Below are positions 56,286 to 64,000 of a stretch of 64,000 bases of DNA, piece by piece. The notes under the pieces were generated by a model. That model worked only from the letters and a program-made list of their open reading frames with translations, had not been told where the DNA came from and searched no databases. Positions within the stretch are counted from its first letter, which is position 1. The number at the start of each line of letters is the position of its first letter. A program made the translations under genes and the position numbers. This DNA is from Mimachlamys varia. Its lineage: Eukaryota; Mollusca; Bivalvia; Pectinida; Pectinidae. The stretch covers positions 16,189,625 through 16,253,624 of the forward strand of contig OX392542.1 of assembly GCA_947623455.1 (NCBI GenBank), given 5' to 3'.

Positions 56286-57827
56286 AGGTGTTGGCAAGAA
56301 ATACACAATCGTATATTTTTGAAATATATGTGCAAATATCACGCTATCACTCATAAATAATTTCCGTAGTCAACAAAATCGTGCCGTGTAATTTTCAGTC
56401 TCAAATAAGGTGCATTCATCTAGATACTGTCGTTTATTAGACATACAAACAACAACAATGAAAACGTAACATTACATAAAGGTTTCACCAGGTACGTACA
56501 AGACAGACGAGCGGTAGTGAGACGAATGACCCGCCCGACAGGTAACGGCTCTATCTTGTCATCCTGACATTCATCATCCCCCAGACAGCCCGGGGGAAGG
56601 ACATCGCGGTCACCGCCGACAAGTTCATCTTGTATGGGCGCGTTTGATTGGTCAGTAACAAATATCAACCAATTAAAAGAAAGGTCTTATTTACAGAAAT
56701 GTCTTTAAAACAAGAAATAATGTAAATACGTACAGATCCATACATAAACATATGAGTGGTGAACCACTGTGGTCAGGGGTAATGTGCGGGGTTTTAAGTT
56801 CACAACAAAGCACCATCACTTACTGTTCATTCATTATTCCACGCAGTTAGATAGCAATTCCGTGTTTATTAAAAAATCAGTATTTCCCTATATATTTATT
56901 GCATGTAGATATTGTCCAGAAAATTGTAAAGTCGACTTTACTATGCAAATGCCATAAAACGTCTTGTGATAACTTAAAACCGAATGAGAGCCGTAACAGC
57001 AGCACGCTGGTAGTTTAAAAATCGGGTACTCTCCGATCGAGTAAGCCCCAAACAGGTACCCGCCACGGCTAGAACATTCCAATCGAGTATCCCCAGACCA
57101 TTCAAAGAATATCTTTACCATATATATGCATTGAAGTATTGGTGCCTTCTCCACTTGAACCATCGCTCAAATTTCTTTCAATCATTTGCCATGTACATTA
57201 ACTTGTACATTTCGATGATACCGTTGATATATAACAGATACCTAGTACTTCAGTTGAAAGAAAGTAAATGACAATTTTAATGATCGAAATTAACGTATTT
57301 TCCATGAAACTAGTTTTTCTTTAATTTCACATTTCGAGAATCTCTTACATGCTTTCTCGAAATATTTGGTTTAAACAGTATTTTATTCCCAATTATTTAC
57401 AATACAAGATTCATTATAATTATATAACATTTGCTTAAACGGGATTTGGCAACAAAATTTACTCTTATATTAAGCCATCTCCCAACAGAAGATACGTTGC
57501 AAATTTAATAAACAAATTAAATTATGTAAAAAAATTAAGTACAGCGGAAAAAAGCCAAGATAATATAAACAAGGCCGAAATATTTTAAGCTTGGATGACA
57601 TCACCTATGGGTACCTATTTAATAAGACAATACATCGGTACGCGTTAAACATTTATATACCACGTGTTCTTATTATACAAGTGTGAGATTTACACATATT
57701 ATTGTGACTAATGCTTCTATGGACAAACCTCGACGTACATTAAAACAGTAGTGATCCATCGTATATCCCCTCGGGGCCCCACAACGTATCTACGTCATCC
57801 CCTCCGCAGGGCCTCATATTGTTTCAG
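56286..57827. other. mostly featureless stretch with a possible minus-strand exon
   Basis: The GC-rich minus-strand frame at 56420-56668 is listed separately. Other frames (56769-56957 plus, 56888-57163 minus) have no recognisable product. Confidence 0.35.
56420..56668 (-). CDS. possible coding exon, unrecognised product
   Basis: On the minus strand, an open frame whose middle part is clearly more GC-rich than its surroundings and favours C or G at third positions over about 45 codons (around DELVGGDRDVLPPGCLGDDE and CQDDKIEPLPVGRVIRL). The segment is acidic with two cysteines. Downstream on that strand lies AATAAA (as TTTATT at about 56431-56436), so it could be a last exon. Against this: the first codon is TTG, the acceptor candidates are weak, and the frame runs past the AATAAA. 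No family recognised. Confidence 0.25.
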   Translation of the reverse strand: MIFVTDQSNAPIQDELVGGDRDVLPPGCLGDDECQDDKIEPLPVGRVIRLTTARLSCTYLVKPLCNVTFSLLLFVCLINDSI

Positions 57828-57901
57828 TTAACGAAGTGCAAACAGACAGGTACACTAGCTCCCTTAGGTCGTACCAAAGTCACAAGCTGTCGCATCCAAA
57901 G
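57828..57901 (+). other. possible exon with strong splice donor
   Basis: ATCCAAAG followed by GTAAGTTT (GT at 57902-57903) is a near-ideal donor. CATATTGTTTCAG ending at 57827 is a fair acceptor, and CCCTCCGCAG ending at 57809 is an alternative. One phase is open through the 74 bases. A TATA-like word (TTTATATA) lies about 180 bases upstream, so a first exon is an alternative reading. No partner exon was identified. Confidence 0.3.
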
Positions 57902-57903
57902 GT

Positions 57904-58867
57904 AAGTTTATCTCCTTTCTATCTCGTCTTTTTCTTCGTTTTTTCTCTCTCGTCTAATTCTGTTCTTTTATGAAATTAACATTGGTAACAAAAGTAAATA
58001 TGGACTTACGTATCTAGATTGTGCTTCGGTAGAATGATGTGCTGGTTAACTAACCTTGAAATATTTTAAAGGTGACTCTTTTGATGACTTTAAATGCAAT
58101 TCTTGTTAATTAACATGTGTTTAAATGGGTAATATATATTATGCAACTGGACAGGTTTAATTAAAATGAACTGCAGAAAATAATGGAATTATTCAAATTA
58201 CATCATAAAACTTGGCAATCCGCCTATTAATATGCAAATCCTTTTATGACATATGTGAATTGAAAATTGTGTTCATGTTTTGTAAATATGTTATAAGCAA
58301 AGATGATTACAGATATTTTTGTCACATCCATCGCTCTAATATATTGGATTCATTAATGTTAAGTCTGTATTCAGTTACACTTTCCATAAATCTTAGCAGA
58401 GTATTGTAACGTTATAAAACAAGAATTCACTGCATTGTACACTGAGCTAACGTGAGCTGTAAGCTGAAAGTGGAAAACAATATCCATTCATCATTATCTT
58501 CACTGTACATTTGTAGTGATGTACACGTTTTGATAAGTTTCAACATCCTGTTAGACCGGAACCGGAAATGGCTCATAATATTCTACTGTACCGTTCACTT
58601 CGCACTTGTATATCCGTGAGGAAGGTTATGAGTGTTTACAAGTGTCAGTAAGGTGCTTTGTACGAGTATATAGCTAGGTGCTGTAGAAAATTTCAAAATG
58701 AATGTAAACAAGAAAATGTCTTTATTTCATTTACAGGAACCGCTAATTTCATTGTTTGTCCGAAACGTTGAAAGCATTAAATCATCATGTTGCTTTAGCT
58801 ATAGTAGCTAAAACTTAATTTCGTACAAAGTTTAGTGAACATGCTTTAATTAAAACAACACTCAACA
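57904..58867. other. gene-free stretch, nothing recognised
   Basis: AT-rich, no supported feature; may be intronic if the donor at 57902 is real. Confidence 0.4.
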
Positions 58868-59850
58868 GCGTTTCTGTGAAACAGTTTATCTATTTTAGAC
58901 ATAACACTCCAAAATGTCTCTGTGAAATATTTTCTATTTTAGACATAACACTCCACAATTTTTCTGTAAAATAGTTTTTATTTCAGACATAACACTCCAC
59001 AATGTTTCTGTGAAATATTTTCTATTTTAGACATAACACTCCATAATTTTTCTATAAAATAGTTTTTATTTCAGACATAACACTACACAATGTTTCTGTG
59101 AAATATTTTCTATTTTAGACATAACACTCCACAATTTTTCTGTAAAATAGTTTTTATTTCAGACATAACACTCCACAATGTTTCTGTGAAATATTTTTTA
59201 TTTCAGACATAACACTCCACAATGTTTCTGTGAAATATTTTTTATTTCAGACATAACACTCCACAATTTTTCTGTAAAATAGTTTTTATTTCAGACATAA
59301 CACTCCACAATGTTTCTATGAAATATTTTTTATTTCAGACATAACACTCCACAATGTTTCTGTGAAATATTTTTTATTTCAGACATAACACTCCACAATG
59401 TTTCTGTGAAATATTTTTTATTTCAGACATAACACTCCACAATGTTTCTGTGAAATATTTTTTCTATTTTAGAAATAACACTCCACAACCTTTTTGTAAA
59501 AAAGGTTTTTTTCTATTTTAAACATAACAAACCACATTCTTTCTGCAAAATAGTTTTTCTATTTTAGACATAAAACTCAACAATTTTTTTGTGAGACAGT
59601 TTTTTTTTTTATTTTAGACATAACACTTCACAACGTTTTTGTGAAACAGTTTTTTTATTTTAGAAACAAAACTCCACAATGTTTCTGAAAAATAATTCTA
59701 CTATTTTTGACATATTGTTTCTGTGAAATAGTTTAGCTATTTCAGTCTTAACACTTCAAAATGTTTCTGTGAAATATATCTTCTATTTCAGTAATAACAC
59801 CTTAGAATATTTCTGTGAAATAGTTCACCTTTTACTGTTTCAGACAAAAT
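58868..59850 (+). repeat. about 44-bp minisatellite, about 21 units, splice-acceptor-like
   Basis: The unit runs TTCTGTGAAATATTTTTTAT then TTCAGACATAACACTCCACA and ATGT. Middle units are nearly identical; outer units diverge in length and sequence. Every unit contains a T-rich tract followed by TTTCAG or TTTTAG, which is the form of a 3' splice site. Confidence 0.9.
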
Positions 59851-60968
59851 ACAAGATTTAGAAAGCTTAGTAAGTTTCTGTGCAATAGGAAAAACTATAA
59901 CATTTCTATAAAATACTTGCGTTTAGTTCGGTTGAAAGAGCAAATGAAACATAATGATTCCCTATGCTTCGGAGTAGATTCATGTACTATATACAAATGT
60001 TAGAGTATATTTTTGTTTTATTTTTATTCATTTTTCACATCACATGCATGACAAAACAAACATATATGGACACATTTACAATCATTTATTATTATATGAA
60101 TTATATACTGTTTCAGTGAATGTTCACAGCATATCTGTGTAAACAGCTATTTCAGGCATACAATCTCACAGTGTTTATTTGATAGTATATTTATCACAAG
60201 CGTTGTAGCACCTCACAAAATAAAATACCGGTGTCGTAAATCAGTTAGTGTGACACTACTGTTGGGGGTTAGGCCCTATTACAGACATCAGCCTGTCACT
60301 GCGGTATTAGTACTAATGGTACCGGGAGGTGTCACCGTCCTACCTTATTAACATGGGACAATGGTCACTCTCAGCCATAAAAGTCACAAACAAGGCTAGC
60401 CCCAGGATTGTACAGTAACGCACGTCTTATATCACATTACCATTACTTATGTTTTCAGTGTCGTGTGAATATAATACTTTACATATAAGTTTACACATTA
60501 CGTGATTAATAATGTACTTTTTTATAAGATATTCAACGGCTCCCTTGATTTCAATGGATCTGCTACTCTTCGGTCTTCCAGAAATATTGTTCCATCTGTC
60601 ATCAAGCGATTTATGTGGCTGGAGTTAGGAAACAATACGTATATTAATTTAGTTTTTGTTCATAAAGGTTTTCCTCCTAAACTTATTCACTTTCCGATAT
60701 TTTGCATCAAAACGTTTTACCAAGTCAATGAGACACCCATTTTGTCATTTACCCTAAAAAAACAACTTATCACCATTTTGGTGATGTCAAGAATGACGTT
60801 ATCAAAGAAATATTGAAGTGATCATGTATGTTTGTGTTTCGTTTGAAACAAATTGTGGACACCTATTCTCTCAATTGCAGTTGACAGTTTGTAATTAACT
60901 TGTGAGGAGGAAAGGACATAATCATACAACTGGGGACATGTCTTTGGAACACCCTGTATTTAAATAGC
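59851..60968. other. gene-free stretch, nothing recognised
   Basis: Includes a perfect 12-bp palindrome ATTAGTACTAAT near 60304-60320. The frame 60502-60816 (+) has no recognisable domain and no splice context. Confidence 0.4.
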
Positions 60969-61102
60969 GGTTACACAACGAGTGGTTGCTGGGTGACTCG
61001 AGTTAGTTAATTTTCAAAAGTTACAATGGACACAAGCTTGAGCGAAAATTAATAACGAGAGTGAAATAAATACCATAGGCAACACCCGCGAGTCGTGTAA
61101 CC
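60969..61102. repeat. foldback copy of a dispersed repeat
   Basis: GGTTACACAACGAGTGGTTG at 60969 is matched in inverted orientation by CAACACCCGCGAGTCGTGTA then ACC at 61080-61102, and GGTGACTCGAG lies inside the left arm. The single-arm version at 37874-37950 shares 23 of 24 bases with the left arm. Confidence 0.6.
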
Positions 61103-61849
61103 TGTTTCTACACAATTTCAGTCGAAAAAAGTAGTGTTTCATTGAATTGAATATAAATGAACAGCGGACAATATGGGTATAAAATATATCGGATCGTATT
61201 TTCCCGCCAAATGATGACGTCGTCAACAACCAGCAAATGACGTCGTTCTGGTCAGAGTTCACCATATCAGCCGATCAAAATACGTTTAGAGTTTATTCCA
61301 TGTGTGGTATAAACAGAAATGTTATTCAACAGTTGTTATGATTATTTGATACCCTGAGAGTTGAATAACACTCACCCATTTTTGTAGAAAACGTATTTCG
61401 TTATTAATATGTAACACTATAAAGGGTTAAACAGGATCATCTAGTCCCGTGTTCAGGTTTATGTCTGTGGCTCCTGTGATGGTTGTTCGAACTCGAGTAG
61501 GCGGTTTACCGAATGCCGTTTATGATTGCATCGATAAACATGTTAATCAAGCATCGAGAGTTTGGTGAAGGGAGGGAGAGAGGTGGGGTGGCTTTTTCTC
61601 CTAATGTTCAAATTCAATTCGAGAAACGATTCTCTAGAATGACGTCACAAAAGAAGACGACGGCGCTAGATATTGTTCTGTGACGTTATATCTGGAAAAC
61701 GCGCCTAGGATGTTACAAATATTGGATTTATGTTTGTCAAATTATATACTGATTGTGTCCCACTATGCATGTGGCAAAACTAGAGTACTATGGGGGTCCT
61801 TGTGAAATAAGGGGCATTGTCTTCTAAATCTAAATCAAGCCATCTTCTT
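61103..61849. other. gene-free stretch, nothing recognised
   Basis: Contains ATGACGTCGTC and AATGACGTCGTTC words near 61213-61247. No gene supported. Confidence 0.4.
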
Positions 61850-62476
61850 ATAAACCGTTTAACTTCAAACCAACGAACACACGTTACGTAAGCTGTCTAG
61901 GTCATCTGCCCCTAAGTGTCCTCCAAACGACTTAAATGAATGACCTTGATCTACTTCCAAGGTCACATGAGTCAAATGCCTTAAAACTTCAAGCAATTTA
62001 TTATCAATACCCGACAGATCCACGGTACTGATATTTTGTTGGTAGCATGCTTGGATGAAGGAATTGACCCACCTTCAAGGTCACCAGGGTAAAATGTGTT
62101 TAAAATCTTCAAACAACTTCTTCTCAATAACCGATAAGCACATGGTACTGATATTTGGCCTGTACCACGCTACGATGAAGGGCTAAAAGGTTTGTTCAAA
62201 TGAATAACCTTAACCCCCTTAATGGTCACTATGACCAAATGTCTTAAAATTTAAATATTTCTTCTCAATCACCGAAAGGCTGAAGGTACTGATATTTGGC
62301 CTATTGTATGCTGGGATTAAGCGCTATCAGTTTGTCCAAGTGAATGACCTTGGTCACTTTCAGGGCCATTGGGGTCAAATTTGTTAAGATCTTCAAACAA
62401 TTTTGCAATAACCAACAAAAAAAACAAACTTGTCTTTATAGTCAGATGGCCGTTAGGCCCGTGGACCTCTTGTTTG
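61850..62476 (+). repeat. dispersed repeat with about 130-bp internal units and a GGCCC...CTCTTG end
   Basis: Internal units recur with AATGACCTTGATC / AATAACCTTAACC / AATGACCTTGGTC, TTCAAACAACTTCTTCTCAA, and GGTACTGATATTTGGCC followed by a TAGCATGC-like word. The right end AGATGGCCGTTAGGCCCGTG then GACCTCTTG closely resembles the 3' end of a dispersed repeat that I recall as widespread in bivalve genomes. No coding capacity. Confidence 0.7.
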
Positions 62477-64000
62477 AATGAGGGTATCATAAAACCGTTT
62501 TAGACCTATATACTTATGTAATAACAAAATAAATATCTTAGTTTATCCATTTCTAAATCAAACAAAACGGACATGGTTCGAATTTTTAAGATTTCAAGTC
62601 TTCGCAACAGAGAAGGTTATGTTAGATGAAGGCAGTCGGCGGTGGTGAGCTAAACTTAGGCCAGCACCAACACAAACCATCTGTTTTTCAACAACCTGTT
62701 GACAGTCTATGATAAAACAAAATGCTTCAAGAATGGGGCGTTTTACTTCCGTCACAGCTCCTAATACGATTGATAACAGGCCATGCATGTCAGTGAAAAA
62801 TCAGCTCTTGTGCTCTGCCTACCTTATGTATATACGTACATCTGGTGCTAAGTAATTTGGAATACATAGCATGAGGTCCTTGAGCGTAGAGTGTGTGTTA
62901 TAAATATGTAGATGGAACCATCAATAAGACAAAATTATTCAAATTCAATACAAGAATGTACTTCATGCCCCGTGAACGTCTCGATACGGTCAGAGTTGGT
63001 CCGACGCATCCATGGCACTGGTTCGTCTCCTCACAAGGCTTTATCCCCACGCTAACGAGCGATTTATACAGTACGTTTTATTGTGCACGAGATGAATTTG
63101 AGTAGTAATACGTAGAAGATTCTATATGTAATTTGTCATAGTAGGTTTCCGCGCAATTGTATGCATGTTTACAAGCGATGTCTAGCATAAACGCGCTTCA
63201 TAGTTGATTATAATTCAATGCTTAAAATATTCAGTATTATTGGACAACAAACTATGCCCTTGCGACGTAATTCCTTATCCCCCCCACCGCCAACACTTTT
63301 TCAAATTGTTAACGAAAAAGTTGAATGACTTGTCAGTATATATTGAAGTTTTGTCTTTTGATCGAAGACGCATTTATATACTTTGTGTACGTACAGCTTA
63401 CTGAAACGGTTTGATGATTAATTAAGTTCAAACATTAAAGTTTTTGCATCCCGAGTATATCTTTGGGGTGTCAGCAGTTATAAAGTTCCGGGAGTAGGCC
63501 TATCTCGCCTTTCATTTTAGGTTGTGAAGGTCAAATACAGCTCCCGTCCATTGCTCGTTCTGATTGGTTAAGTCATTTCCGTAAACATACGGAAACTGCC
63601 GAACAATTCACTACTCGGAGGAATATGGCTCGGATATATACAATTTTTACAGTAGATTTAACAGTAAATTTTACATTAAACAGCGTAGATATTTGCGCAA
63701 CCTGACACTAGATTTAATACCCAGCTACATCAGATAAATTACATAATCATAGTTTTATCGGAACGCGCGAATATATCTGTCTCTTTCTTCAGACCATAGT
63801 CAATAGGTTACAATGTACCTCTTGTCTACCATATACAACGTGACACTCCCAGTCCTGAATGAGAATTACAGCTCCTATACCTCGGCCATGCTAAGATATG
63901 TCACATAAACTTAGATTAATGACGGTGGCCATTTCGAGGCTACGTAGGTCTCCTCATCATACTTGTCTTGAAACGCCATTGTCGGCGTTTCCGAGTGGGA
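62477..64000. other. gene-free stretch, nothing recognised
   Basis: Frames at 62594-62788 (minus), 62893-63105 and 63204-63404 have no recognisable product. Small hairpins: TTTCCGTAAACATACGGAAA at about 63578 and AAACGCCATTGTCGGCGTTT at about 63971. Confidence 0.4.

Noticed and set aside
60502..60816. 104-codon plus-strand frame as a gene
   Set aside because: No recognisable domain, no splice context and ordinary AT-rich codon use; this length is expected by chance in 64 kb.

Overview
This is AT-rich, intron- and repeat-dominated eukaryotic DNA, best explained as part of a bivalve mollusc genome, possibly a scallop. The reasons are several tRNA-derived SINE families of the molluscan type, a fragment with the words AGCATCACTGAAGAG that is common in bivalve genomes, very many minisatellites, and one intronless-looking molluscan-style class A GPCR. 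No bacterial operons, rRNA, intact tRNA genes or CRISPR arrays are seen. The species assignment is inference; no search was possible.

The only confident protein-coding gene is a 393-residue rhodopsin-family (class A) GPCR at 50253-51434 (+). Its coding block starts 22 bases after a good splice acceptor (50229-50230). A well-bounded candidate upstream exon lies at 49175-49258, and the intron between them carries a SINE. The likely 3' UTR runs into a 1.8-kb array of 34-bp repeats before the first AATAAA at 54278.

Layout. 1-8.4 kb: unassigned DNA, one terminal-inverted-repeat element (2499-2969), two copies of SINE family S2, a 77-bp tandem repeat and an old dispersed repeat. 9-17 kb: an inverted pair of decayed CUB-like pseudogene fragments and seven copies of a dispersed repeat here called R. 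18-30.6 kb: another SINE, two inverted copies of a hairpin MITE, a 2.1-kb array of 34-bp units, a SINE whose 5' part is amplified four times, and a broken transposon-type coiled-coil gene interrupted by a SINE. 30.6-46 kb: SINEs, arrays of 48, 57, 29 and 26 bp, a Mutator/Merlin-like non-autonomous element with a 9-bp target duplication, and CTCF-like motifs. 47-54.3 kb: the GPCR locus. 54.3-64 kb: another inverted-repeat element, two possible exons, a 44-bp array in which each unit resembles a splice acceptor, and a 3'-terminal dispersed repeat.

Minisatellites take up roughly 9 kb of the 64 kb, and mobile-element remnants several more. No intact transposase, reverse transcriptase or integrase frame is visible, so every mobile element here looks non-autonomous or dead. 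The long open frames inside the arrays are by-products of unit lengths divisible by three and are not called as genes.
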